From: Arthrobacter glacialis
Lineage (GTDB): Bacteria; Actinomycetota; Actinomycetes; Actinomycetales; Micrococcaceae
Length of the DNA stretch: 64,000 nucleotides
Direction of reading: 5' to 3'
NCBI RefSeq assembly: GCF_002909445.1
Contig: NZ_PPXC01000007.1
Location: 124,001-188,000 of the forward strand
Below are positions 28,764 through 38,413 of this stretch, one piece after another. The position numbers and the translations under genes are program-made. Position 1 is the first letter of the stretch. Each line of letters begins with the position of its first letter. Below the pieces are notes generated by a model that was not told the DNA's origin, did no database searches, and worked only from the letters and a program-made list of their open reading frames with translations.

Positions 28764-29366
28764 GTGTTTGGACGTAAGAAAGATCAAGCCCCCGACCCGC
28801 AGCTGACGGCTGCCTCCTCCGAGCAGATTTCCCCTTCCAGGGATGCCCAATCTGCCAAAGGTGTGCCCACTCCCTCACGCAAGGACCAGGAAGCGGCACG
28901 CAAGCGCCCCCTGGTACCCAATGACCGTGCAGCCGCCAAGGTCGCTGCCCGTGATGCGCGCCGTGATGAACAGGCCCGCATGCGCCGCGCCCTGGACACC
29001 GGCGAGGAACGCTTCTTGCCGCTGCGTGACAAGGGACCACAGAAGCGCTATGCCCGCGACTACGTTGACGCCCGGTTCAGCCTTGGCGAGTACGTCATGT
29101 TCGCCGCCCTGGGCATTGTTCTGCTAACCCTGGTACTGCCGCCCACCGGCAATGCCTCCATCATTCTCTTTGCAGCATTCTGGGTCATGGTTGCTTTTGT
29201 GGCGATCGATGTCTGGTTCATGGGCCGCAAGCTCAAGCGCCTGATCGCTACGAAGTTTGGTTCCGTCGATTCCGGCGTCATCTGGTACGGCTGCATGCGC
29301 TCCATGCAGTTCCGCCGCCTACGTCTGCCCAAGCCCATGGTTCGCCGCGGGGAATGGCCCTCCTGA
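28764..29366 (+). CDS. DUF3043 family membrane protein
   Basis: This 200-residue protein begins VFGRKKDQ with a charged, disordered N-terminal half (about 1-105) containing a Lys/Arg-rich DARRDEQARMRRAL helix. Two membrane helices (LGEYVMFAALGIVLLTLVLP and SIILFAAFWVMVAFVAIDVWF) follow, then a conserved basic tail. That is DUF3043, an actinobacterial family of unknown function. The GTG lies six bases after TATTCT, a good -10 box, so translation is probably leaderless. A hairpin follows the stop. Confidence 0.87.
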   Translation: MFGRKKDQAPDPQLTAASSEQISPSRDAQSAKGVPTPSRKDQEAARKRPLVPNDRAAAKVAARDARRDEQARMRRALDTGEERFLPLRDKGPQKRYARDYVDARFSLGEYVMFAALGIVLLTLVLPPTGNASIILFAAFWVMVAFVAIDVWFMGRKLKRLIATKFGSVDSGVIWYGCMRSMQFRRLRLPKPMVRRGEWPS

Positions 29367-29379
29367 CCAAGGTTTAACG

Positions 29380-29411
29380 CGCCGGTCGCTTCCTTACGGA
29401 AGTGGCCGGCG
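29380..29411. terminator. Terminator after the DUF3043 gene
   Basis: CGCCGG.CGCTTCC pairs with GGAAGTG.CCGGCG around a short loop, 13 bases after the stop, and is followed by TCGTTGTTT. Confidence 0.75.
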
Positions 29412-29473
29412 TCGTTGTTTAAGCAGCTGTCATTGGTGCGAGGTTCGGCATCCAGATTCGCTAGGCTGGGTGG

Positions 29474-30478
29474 ATGGAATACCGCTACCTTGGCCGCTCA
29501 GGCCTGAAGATCACCGAAATCACCTACGGTAACTGGCTCACCCACGGCTCGCAGGTGGAGAACAACGTCGCCACGGCGTGCGTGCGTGCCGCGCTCGACG
29601 CCGGAATCACCACCTTTGACACGGCCGACACCTACGCCAACGGCGCCGCCGAGCAAGTCCTTGGAAGCGCGTTGGCCACCGAACGGCGCGAATCGCTGGA
29701 GGTTTTCACCAAGGTTTACTGGCCTGTTGGCCCCAAGGGACCCAATGACACGGGCTTGTCACGCAAGCACATCATGGAGGGCATCAACAACTCCCTGCGA
29801 CGCCTGAACATGGACTACGTAGACCTGTACCAGGCCCATCGTTACGACTATGAAACACCGCTGGAGGAGACCATCGCGGCGTTTGCCGACGTGGTCCGGG
29901 CGGGCAAGGCCCTCTACATTGGTGTTTCGGAGTGGAACGCCCAGCAGCTCCGGGACGGCCAAACACTGGCCCGCGAGGCCGGGTTCTCACTGGTCTCCAA
30001 CCAGCCGCAGTACTCTGCCCTGTGGCGCGTCATTGAGCCCGAAGTGGTCCCCGCCTCGCTGGAGCTGGGCATGTCCCAGATTGTGTGGTCGCCCATGGCC
30101 CAGGGCGTGCTCAGGGGAAAGTACCTCCCCGGCGCGCCGCTGCCTGCCGGCTCCCGCGCCACGGACGCACTGGGCGGGGCGAACATGATCAGCGGCTTCC
30201 TCGATGAGCAGATCCTGACCAACGTGCAAAAGCTGCGCCCCATTGCCGATGAACTGGGCCTGAAAATGTCCCAACTGGCCGTTGCCTGGGTTCTGCAGAA
30301 TCCCAACGTGGCAACAGCCATTGTGGGCGCATCCCGCCCGGAGCAGGTGGCGGAGAACGTTGCCGCCTCCGGAGTGAAGATTCCAGCCGAACTCATGTCA
30401 GCCGTTGACGCCGCTCTGGCCTCGAGCATCGTCAACGACCCGGCCAAGACGCAGAGCCCGCCAAGCCGCGTGGCGTAG
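29474..30478 (+). CDS. Aldo/keto reductase
   Basis: This 334-residue NADPH-dependent oxidoreductase is of the type related to potassium-channel beta subunits. The catalytic tetrad is visible: D49 and Y54 (TFDTADTYANG), K80 (VFTK) and H122 (YQAHRYD). The C-terminal nucleotide-binding segment ends with AIVGASRPEQVAENV. Substrate unknown. TAGGCT ends six bases before the ATG, suggesting leaderless expression. A very long palindrome separates it from the converging pyrD. Confidence 0.92.
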   Translation: MEYRYLGRSGLKITEITYGNWLTHGSQVENNVATACVRAALDAGITTFDTADTYANGAAEQVLGSALATERRESLEVFTKVYWPVGPKGPNDTGLSRKHIMEGINNSLRRLNMDYVDLYQAHRYDYETPLEETIAAFADVVRAGKALYIGVSEWNAQQLRDGQTLAREAGFSLVSNQPQYSALWRVIEPEVVPASLELGMSQIVWSPMAQGVLRGKYLPGAPLPAGSRATDALGGANMISGFLDEQILTNVQKLRPIADELGLKMSQLAVAWVLQNPNVATAIVGASRPEQVAENVAASGVKIPAELMSAVDAALASSIVNDPAKTQSPPSRVA

Positions 30479-30488
30479 CAGGCGAATT

Positions 30489-30642
30489 GGGCTATGCGCA
30501 TGCGTGGACGGTGGCGTGGCGCATAGCCCTTGGCTAGTTTTCACATGCGCACAGCGAAGTGCCAGCACGGCGCAGCTGTCACAGGGGCGCACTGCTGTCC
30601 ACAACGGTTGCGCACAGACAAAGTCGACGTGGCGCATAGCCC
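30489..30642. repeat. Repeats around GCGCATAGCCC
   Basis: GCGCATAGCCC occurs three times: inverted at 30489-30499, direct at 30519-30529, and direct again at 30632-30642. The last two belong to a 15-bp direct repeat (30515-30529 and 30628-30642). The first pair forms an 11-bp stem just after the aldo/keto reductase stop and may terminate it. Confidence 0.7.
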
Positions 30643-30662
30643 ATGTCGCGCGGTCATTTTCC

Positions 30663-30732
30663 GCTTAAACGTACTTTGTCCGCTTATACGTGGTTTAGAA
30701 ACCACGTATAAGCGGACAAAGTACGTTTAAGC
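30663..30732. repeat. Perfect 34-bp inverted repeat with 2-base centre
   Basis: The arms 30663-30696 and 30699-30732 are exact reverse complements separated by AG. The element sits 11 bases from the pyrD stop and would fold into an uninterrupted hairpin on either strand. It is much longer than an ordinary intrinsic terminator and lacks a T-run beyond the stem. Role as a bidirectional terminator is inferred from position. Confidence 0.92.
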
Positions 30733-30743
30733 TTCGGTGCTGC

Positions 30744-31811
30744 CTATTTGCGCAGGGCAGCCAGTTCCTTGTTGATGCGGGCAGCCCAGAACGGGCCCTC
30801 GTAGAGGAATGCCGTGTAGCCCTGAACCAAGGTGGCGCCGGCGTCGAGGCGTTCCTGAACCTCGGCACCGGTTTCCACGCCGCCCACCGAGATCAACGTC
30901 AGCTGGTCCCCCACGGCGGCCTTCAGCTGGTGGAGCACGGCCAGCGACCGCGCTTTCAACGGCGCACCGGAAAGACCGCCAGCACCCTTTTCCGCCACCA
31001 TGGCGGGGTCGCTCAACAGACCCTCGCGGCTGATGGTGGTGTTGGTGCAAATAATGCCGTCGAGTTTGAGCTCCAACGCCAACGCGGCGACGTCTGCCAC
31101 ATCTTCGTCAGCCAGATCAGGGGCGATCTTCACCAACAGTGGCACGTGGCGCCCGGCTGCCGCATCGGCGGCTTCACGCACACCGCTCAGCAGGGGGCGC
31201 AGCGTTGCAACGTCCTGCAGCAACCGCAGTCCCGGGGTGTTGGGCGAGCTCACGTTGACCACCAGGTAGTCGGCTGCTGGAGCCAGTGTGCGGGCGCTGA
31301 TGAGGTAGTCCTGCAGTGCGTCCTCAAGCTCCACAGCCTTGGTCTTGCCAATGTTGACACCAACAATGGGCCGCACAGCCGGGTACGTCTTGTCCAACTC
31401 AGCCAACGCCTGCACCAGTCGCGGCGCAACGGCGGCTGCGCCGTCGTTGTTGAAGCCCATGCGGTTGATCACGGCGCGGTCCTGAACCAAGCGGAACAGG
31501 CGCGGCTGGGGATTACCCGGTTGCGACTGGCCCGTAATGGTGCCCACCTCAACGTGGCCGAATCCAAGGTTGGCCAAGGCGTTGATGCCCTTTCCTTCCT
31601 TGTCAAAACCGGCGGCAAGTCCAAACGGTGTGGGGAAGGTCATACCGAGCGCTTCGGTTTGCAGGGATGCCGCGGGGGTGAAGATGCGGCGCAAGACGGC
31701 GCCGGCTCCCACCGTGTGAGTCGCCTTGATCATGGTGAAGCCGATCTTGTGCGCTCTTTCGGCGTCCATCCAAGAAAAACAGAGCCGGAAAACTGTGGGA
31801 TAAATTCGCAT
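30744..31811 (-). CDS. pyrD: Dihydroorotate dehydrogenase (quinone), class 2
   Basis: PyrD oxidises dihydroorotate to orotate in pyrimidine synthesis and passes electrons to the quinone pool. This protein of about 355 residues starts with the membrane-associating MRIYPTVFRLCFSWMDAERA helix of class 2 enzymes. The FMN site and active region follow (FGLAAGFDKEGKGI, GFNNDG, NVSSPNTPGLR with the catalytic serine, KIAPDL, ICTNTTISREG, LISVGGVETG). A longer open frame upstream is excluded because the family begins at this ATG. Divergent from the flavin dehydrogenase gene. Confidence 0.95.
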   Translation of the reverse strand: MRIYPTVFRLCFSWMDAERAHKIGFTMIKATHTVGAGAVLRRIFTPAASLQTEALGMTFPTPFGLAAGFDKEGKGINALANLGFGHVEVGTITGQSQPGNPQPRLFRLVQDRAVINRMGFNNDGAAAVAPRLVQALAELDKTYPAVRPIVGVNIGKTKAVELEDALQDYLISARTLAPAADYLVVNVSSPNTPGLRLLQDVATLRPLLSGVREAADAAAGRHVPLLVKIAPDLADEDVADVAALALELKLDGIICTNTTISREGLLSDPAMVAEKGAGGLSGAPLKARSLAVLHQLKAAVGDQLTLISVGGVETGAEVQERLDAGATLVQGYTAFLYEGPFWAARINKELAALRK

Positions 31812-31904
31812 ACCCCTAGTTTTCCGGTTCTGCCTCACATCTGCAAAACGTCGAGCCACGATCTTTGACGCATGGCGGGCACCAAAGGGCGTTAGCATGT
31901 CCAC

Positions 31905-33578
31905 ATGGATACCAATGGTGGCGGTGCATGGCAACAGGCGGATGTTGTAGTGGTGGGGGCCGGGCTGTCCGGCCTGGTCAGCGCCGCCGAGGCGTACAAC
32001 GCCGGGCGGACGGTGCTGATCCTGGACCAGGAGCCGGAAGCTTCACTGGGCGGACAGGCCCATTGGTCCTTTGGCGGCTTGTTCCTGGTGGACTCCCCCG
32101 AGCAACGCCATCTGGGTGTCAAGGATTCCGCCGAGTTGGCCATGAGCGACTGGATGGGCTCGGCCGCCTTTGACCGGCCCGAGGATCTCTGGCCGCGACG
32201 CTGGGCGGAGGCGTACGTCAATTTTGCCGCCGGCGAGAAACGTGCCTGGCTGCATGCGCTCGGCGTGAAGTTTTTTCCCCTGGTCCAGTGGGCCGAGCGC
32301 GGCGGCTACGATGCCGCGGGCCACGGCAATTCTGTTCCGCGTTTCCATGTGGTGTGGGGCACCGGTCCCGGGATTGTGGCACCCTTCCTGAGTAAATTGG
32401 AAGAAGGTGTTGCCGCGGGACGCGTGCAGTATGCGTTCCGGCACCGGGCCACCGAGTTGATGTTCGACGCCGGAACCGTCACGGGAGTGCTCGGCGAGGT
32501 GCTGGCTGATTCAGAAGCTGCCCGTGGTGTGGCGAGCAGCCGTGAGTTTGTTGGCGGCTTCAGCGTCCAGGCCGGCGCGGTGATTGTCACGACCGGCGGC
32601 ATTGGCGGCAACCATGCCATGGTGCGTGAGCAATGGCCCAACGGCACCGGGCCGGGCTACATGCTGACGGGTGTTCCGGCGTCGGTGGATGGGGAATTCC
32701 AACAGGCGGTGGCCCGCGCCGGCGGGGCCCTGATCAACACCGACAGGATGTGGCACTACCCCGAGGGCATTCACAACACCGATCCGGTGTGGCCCAATCA
32801 CGGGATCAGGATCCTTTCCGGCCCGTCTCCGCTGTGGTTGGACGGGGATGGCAAGCGTCTGCCGGTGCCGCTCTTCCCCGGCTTTGATTCCCTGGGCACC
32901 CTGCGGCATCTGGAAACCACGGGGCACGACCATTCCTGGTTTGTGCTGAACAAAACCATCATCGGCAAGGAATTTGCCCTCTCCGGCTCGGAACAAAACC
33001 CGGACCTGACGGGCAAGGACGTGAAATTGCTCGCCAAGCGCGCCCTCCCCGGCGCCCCCGGCCCCGTGCAGAACTTCCTGGACCACGGCATCGACTTCCT
33101 GCAGGCCGCCACGGCCCAGGAGCTTGCCGCGAAGATGAACGCCCTGGTCGGTGTTGACTTGATTGATCCTGCGGAACTGCATGAAACGTTGTTGGCCCGG
33201 GACCGCCAGGTGGACAGCGGTTTGGGCAAGGACACCCAGCTCAACGCCATCAGGGAAGCCCGGCGCTTCGCCACGGACAAGTTGATGCGTGTGGTGCCAC
33301 CCCATCCCCTGCTGGCGCCCGAGCACGGCCCGCTCATTGCGGTGCGGTTGACCACCTTGACCCGCAAGAGTTTGGGCGGGCTGACCACGGATCTGTCAGC
33401 GCGTGTTCTTGACGCTGCGGGCAACCCCATCCCGGGACTGTATGCAGCCGGTGAAGCAGCGGGGTTTGGCGGCGGTGGCATGCACGGCTACCGGTCACTG
33501 GAGGGCACCTTCCTGGGCGGCTGCCTGTTCTCCGGCCGCATTGCCGGCCGTTGTGCAGCAAGCGACGCCGGAGCGTGA
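31905..33578 (+). CDS. FAD-binding dehydrogenase related to 3-ketosteroid dehydrogenases
   Basis: This 557-residue flavoprotein has the dinucleotide-binding motif VVVVGAGLSGL at the start, an IVTTGGIGGNHAM segment, and a C-terminal PGLYAAGEAAGFGGGGMHGYRSLEGTFLGG motif that closes the flavin site. The pattern matches a group of FAD-binding dehydrogenases in the fumarate reductase/3-ketosteroid delta-1-dehydrogenase superfamily. The substrate is unknown. TAGCAT ends six bases before the ATG (leaderless candidate). Its stop overlaps the next gene as GTGA, so the pair is coupled. Confidence 0.88.
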   Translation: MDTNGGGAWQQADVVVVGAGLSGLVSAAEAYNAGRTVLILDQEPEASLGGQAHWSFGGLFLVDSPEQRHLGVKDSAELAMSDWMGSAAFDRPEDLWPRRWAEAYVNFAAGEKRAWLHALGVKFFPLVQWAERGGYDAAGHGNSVPRFHVVWGTGPGIVAPFLSKLEEGVAAGRVQYAFRHRATELMFDAGTVTGVLGEVLADSEAARGVASSREFVGGFSVQAGAVIVTTGGIGGNHAMVREQWPNGTGPGYMLTGVPASVDGEFQQAVARAGGALINTDRMWHYPEGIHNTDPVWPNHGIRILSGPSPLWLDGDGKRLPVPLFPGFDSLGTLRHLETTGHDHSWFVLNKTIIGKEFALSGSEQNPDLTGKDVKLLAKRALPGAPGPVQNFLDHGIDFLQAATAQELAAKMNALVGVDLIDPAELHETLLARDRQVDSGLGKDTQLNAIREARRFATDKLMRVVPPHPLLAPEHGPLIAVRLTTLTRKSLGGLTTDLSARVLDAAGNPIPGLYAAGEAAGFGGGGMHGYRSLEGTFLGGCLFSGRIAGRCAASDAGA

Positions 33579-34696
33579 GGGCTAGCGCCCCGCGGTGGCA
33601 TGCGGACATTCTGGGACCCGACTACCAAGCCCTGACATTGCACTTACGCGCACGGGCAGTTCCGAGCAAAGACGGCAATGACATCGCGGCAACACCTGGG
33701 GACAGCACCGCCCCGGCCCAGTCCAGCCCCGCTGAGACGGCGGAGGGGGAACCGGTACCTGTTTCCTACCGGGCAACCTTGGTCCGGCACCGGCCAGCCA
33801 GGCGGCAGGGAGGGGAGACGCCGTCGCCCCCTGCCACCAAGCCTGCCGTATTGTTCATTCACGGCTGGAGCGACTACTTCTACAACACCGGTCTGGCCGA
33901 GTTCTTCACCGGCCATGGCTATTCCTTCTACGCCTTGGACCTGCACAATCACGGGCGCAGCCTGACCTCCCACGAATTGGGCGGCTATGTTGCCGATTTA
34001 GCCGATTACGACGCCGAGATCCTCGCCGCCCACGCCGTCATTGCCCAGGAAATTTCCGGTAGTTCCGTCACGTCTGGCACAGCAGGCGGCAACGTGCCGA
34101 TCCTGTTGATGGGCCACTCCACGGGAGGATTGATCGCCACCCTCTGGGCGCATCACCACCCGGGTTTGGTGAGCCATCTGATTCTCAACAGCCCTTGGCT
34201 GGAAATTCAGGGCGGTGCTGCCATCAGGCGTGCAGCCACTCCCTTGGTGCAGCTGGCGGATCTTCGTCCGCTCATGCGGATGCGGGTGCCCGAACGTTCG
34301 TTTTACTGGCGGGGCATCAGCGATGAGGCCTATGGCGAATGGCCAGTGGATAAGAAACTCCGCCCACCGCACGCCTTCCCGGTCCGGGCGGGCTGGATGA
34401 AGGCGATCCTGGCTGCGCAACAGGAAGTGGCTGCAGGGTTGAAACTGCCCATGCCGGTGCTGGTGCTGCTGTCCACCAAGAGCATGCTGGGGCCCATTTG
34501 GAGCGATGCCATGCTCCGCGCCGATGTGGTTCTGGACGTGCGCTCCCTGGCACTGAGGACGCTGTCGCTGGGCAACAGCGTCACGCTGGAACGGCTGGAG
34601 GGAGCCCTGCATGAGGTGCTCCTCTCCCCCCAGCCCGTGCGCGATGACGGCTATGCCCGCATGGAGCGCTGGCTGCGCGGCTATGTGGGCCAGTAG
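33575..34696 (+). CDS. Alpha/beta hydrolase (serine aminopeptidase S33/lipase-like)
   Basis: This 373-residue hydrolase has VLFIHGWSDYFYNTG (oxyanion region), the nucleophile elbow MGHSTGG, and a late acid/histidine region (GALHEVLLS). It resembles monoacylglycerol-lipase-type S33 hydrolases. The GTG overlaps the upstream stop and has GGAG before it; I prefer it to an ATG 24 bases earlier. A low-complexity insert rich in Pro, Ala and Ser lies near residues 40-85. Its stop touches the stop of converging uppS with no gap. Confidence 0.88.
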   Translation: MRASAPRWHADILGPDYQALTLHLRARAVPSKDGNDIAATPGDSTAPAQSSPAETAEGEPVPVSYRATLVRHRPARRQGGETPSPPATKPAVLFIHGWSDYFYNTGLAEFFTGHGYSFYALDLHNHGRSLTSHELGGYVADLADYDAEILAAHAVIAQEISGSSVTSGTAGGNVPILLMGHSTGGLIATLWAHHHPGLVSHLILNSPWLEIQGGAAIRRAATPLVQLADLRPLMRMRVPERSFYWRGISDEAYGEWPVDKKLRPPHAFPVRAGWMKAILAAQQEVAAGLKLPMPVLVLLSTKSMLGPIWSDAMLRADVVLDVRSLALRTLSLGNSVTLERLEGALHEVLLSPQPVRDDGYARMERWLRGYVGQ

Positions 34697-35536
34697 TTAA
34701 GCCTTGGCGGCGTCGACGGCGCCGCCGTAGCGCCTGTCCCGGCGCGCGTATTCATCCACGGCAGCCCACAGGGTGGTCCTGTCCACGTCCGGCCACATGG
34801 TGTTCATGAAGACAAACTCCGCATAGGCGGACTGCCACAACAAGAAGTTGGACAGGCGCTGTTCCCCGCTTGAACGCAGGAACAGGTCAACGTCGGGAAC
34901 GTCTGGCACATACATGTACTTCTGCACGGTCTTCTCATTCACGGACTTGGGGCTCAGTTTGCCCGCCGCAACATCCGCGGCCAGGGCGGAAACGGCGTCG
35001 GCAATTTCGGCACGGCCACCGTAGTTAACACACATGGTCAAAGTGATGACGTCATTGTCCTTGGTGTGTTCCTGGGCTTCCTCGAGCTCGCGGATCACCG
35101 ATCCCCACAGCTTGGGCCGCCGCCCGGCCCAGCGAATCCGCACACCCCAGGCATCGAGTTGGTCGCGCTGGCGACGTAGCACATCCTTGTTAAAACCCAT
35201 CAGGAACCGGATTTCCTCCGGGGACCGCTTCCAGTTTTCGGTGGAGAACGCGTAGACGCTTACGTACTTGATGCCCATTTCAATGGCACCGGCCATGACG
35301 TCCAGCAGCGCCGGTTCGCCAGCTTTATGGCCCTCTATCCGGGGCAGCCCGCGCTCATTGGCCCAGCGACCGTTGCCATCCATGACAATGGCCACGTGCT
35401 CCGGAACCAACTCCCTGGGAATGTCCGGCATGGCGGCCCCTCCCGCATGGGGCCACGGTGCCACAACCTGGGGTTTGGACTTGCTGCGGCTGCTCTTGAG
35501 CCCGCTGCTGTTGAGTCCGCTGCGCTTCATTGCCAT
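34697..35536 (-). CDS. uppS: Isoprenyl (undecaprenyl) diphosphate synthase
   Basis: UppS elongates farnesyl diphosphate with cis-isoprene units to make the lipid carrier for the cell wall. This protein of about 279 residues has [12 protein letters not shown] with the catalytic aspartate, [19 protein letters not shown], and the C-terminal [24 protein letters not shown] substrate site. The first 40 residues are a basic extension. Several ATGs are close together (35548, 35536, 35530); the first would overlap recO by eight bases. It follows recO, as in many actinobacteria. Confidence 0.95.
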   Translation of the reverse strand: MAMKRSGLNSSGLKSSRSKSKPQVVAPWPHAGGAAMPDIPRELVPEHVAIVMDGNGRWANERGLPRIEGHKAGEPALLDVMAGAIEMGIKYVSVYAFSTENWKRSPEEIRFLMGFNKDVLRRQRDQLDAWGVRIRWAGRRPKLWGSVIRELEEAQEHTKDNDVITLTMCVNYGGRAEIADAVSALAADVAAGKLSPKSVNEKTVQKYMYVPDVPDVDLFLRSSGEQRLSNFLLWQSAYAEFVFMNTMWPDVDRTTLWAAVDEYARRDRRYGGAVDAAKA

Positions 35537-35540
35537 ATTT

Positions 35541-36296
35541 TTATACACGCTCCACGAGTTTCAGGGAACGCACTGTGCGTTCCAAATGCCATTGCACATA
35601 GCCGGCAACCAGCCCGGCTGCTTCACGGCGGTGAATGTTTATTGAGGCATCAGCCCCTGGCCAATCCCCACTCAGGAGCTGGCCCAGGAGTTTCATCGTT
35701 TCAGGTGCAGGAGCCGGCGAGCCCGGAGGCCGGCAGTCATGGCACACGGCCCCGCCCAGCGCGGCGTTGAACGCCCCATGCGGGCCGGGTTCACCGCAGC
35801 GGGAGCAATCGGTAAAGCTGGGGGCCCAGCCGGCAATTGAAACCGCCCGCAACAAGTATGAATCCAGGATCAATTGTGAGGCGTGGGCGCCTCGGCTCAG
35901 TGACGACAGGGCGCCCACCAGGAGCAGATAGTGGGCCGTGGAGGTTTCCCCGTCAACATCTGTGAGGCGCTCAGCCGTTTCGGTCATGGCCGCGGCCACA
36001 ACATATCTGTCGTAGTTGGCGGCAATGGCGTCCCCATAGCTGGCCTTGGCAACAGCCTGGGTCACAATGTCCAAGGACCGTCCCTTAACCAGTTGCAGAT
36101 CCGCCACCATGAAGGGTTCCAGCCGGGCGCCGAACTTGCTGCTGGTTCGCCGCACACCCTTGGCCACGGCACGCAACTGGCCATGGTGGTGTGTCAGCAG
36201 GGTGATGATCCTGTCGGCTTCACCCAACTTGTGGGTGCGCAAAATAACGGCGTCATCCCTGTAGGTGCGGGCGGCAAATGATTGATAAGACACCAT
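35541..36296 (-). CDS. recO: DNA repair protein RecO
   Basis: RecO loads RecA onto SSB-coated DNA in the RecFOR pathway. The 251-residue protein has the N-terminal OB fold ([44 protein letters not shown]) and a zinc finger near residues 166-193 (CSRCGEPG to CHDC). It is coupled to uppS downstream. Confidence 0.95.
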   Translation of the reverse strand: MVSYQSFAARTYRDDAVILRTHKLGEADRIITLLTHHHGQLRAVAKGVRRTSSKFGARLEPFMVADLQLVKGRSLDIVTQAVAKASYGDAIAANYDRYVVAAAMTETAERLTDVDGETSTAHYLLLVGALSSLSRGAHASQLILDSYLLRAVSIAGWAPSFTDCSRCGEPGPHGAFNAALGGAVCHDCRPPGSPAPAPETMKLLGQLLSGDWPGADASINIHRREAAGLVAGYVQWHLERTVRSLKLVERV

Positions 36297-36374
36297 CTCA
36301 TTGTCCCATCATTGCCGGCGTTGGCGGCAGTGGGCGCACCGGCGGCGCCAGCTCTAGGGCACAGACGCAAAACA

Positions 36375-36413
36375 CCCCGGCACGGACCCTAAAAAGGCGG
36401 ATCCGTGCCGGGG
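36375..36413. terminator. Terminator after leuA
   Basis: A 12-bp stem, CCCCGGCACGGA with TCCGTGCCGGGG, lies ten bases after the leuA stop (minus strand). The segment between leuA and recO holds little else. Confidence 0.75.
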
Positions 36414-36422
36414 CAACTTTGC

Positions 36423-38183
<1,761 letters not shown>

Positions 38184-38248
38184 TCAACGAAGGGTAGGCC
38201 GGCCGGGCAACACAAACACCGCAGCGAGGGTGGCCACATCCACGTCGA

Positions 38249-38308
38249 TCAATTCAACGGGTTCAAGGCCTCGCCGCGGCAGCTAAGAAGAAGCATTCCA
38301 GTGCGCAC
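38249..38308 (-). CDS. leuA leader peptide with three consecutive leucine codons
   Basis: A 19-codon frame upstream of leuA reads VRTGMLLLSCRGEALNPLN, with five leucine codons, three of them consecutive CTT codons. A GTG start lies exactly six bases after TAGGGT, which fits leaderless translation; an internal ATG just before the Leu run is another possible start. The frame ends 86 bases before leuA. In actinobacteria leuA is known to be preceded by leucine-rich leader peptides that sense charged leucyl-tRNA; the exact structure switch here was not worked out. There is no T-box-like sequence. Confidence 0.7.
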   Translation of the reverse strand: MRTGMLLLSCRGEALNPLN

Positions 38309-38314
38309 TTTTTT

Positions 38315-38320
38315 ACCCTA
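38315..38320 (-). promoter_or_regulatory. Predicted -10 box of the leuA leader
   Basis: TAGGGT on the minus strand, followed by six A residues and then the GTG of the leader peptide. This puts the transcript start at the GTG. No clear -35 box was identified. Confidence 0.4.
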
Positions 38321-38413
38321 ACACGGCACGTAGGATGATGGTGAACCAACTCACTATTGTGGACGCGTGAAAACGCCTCACAGCAGCCAACCCACGAAGG
38401 GGATCCGATTCAC

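Noticed and set aside
30489-30642. Repeats as a CRISPR array
   Set aside because: There are only three short copies in mixed orientation with unequal spacing, and no cas genes are in the window.
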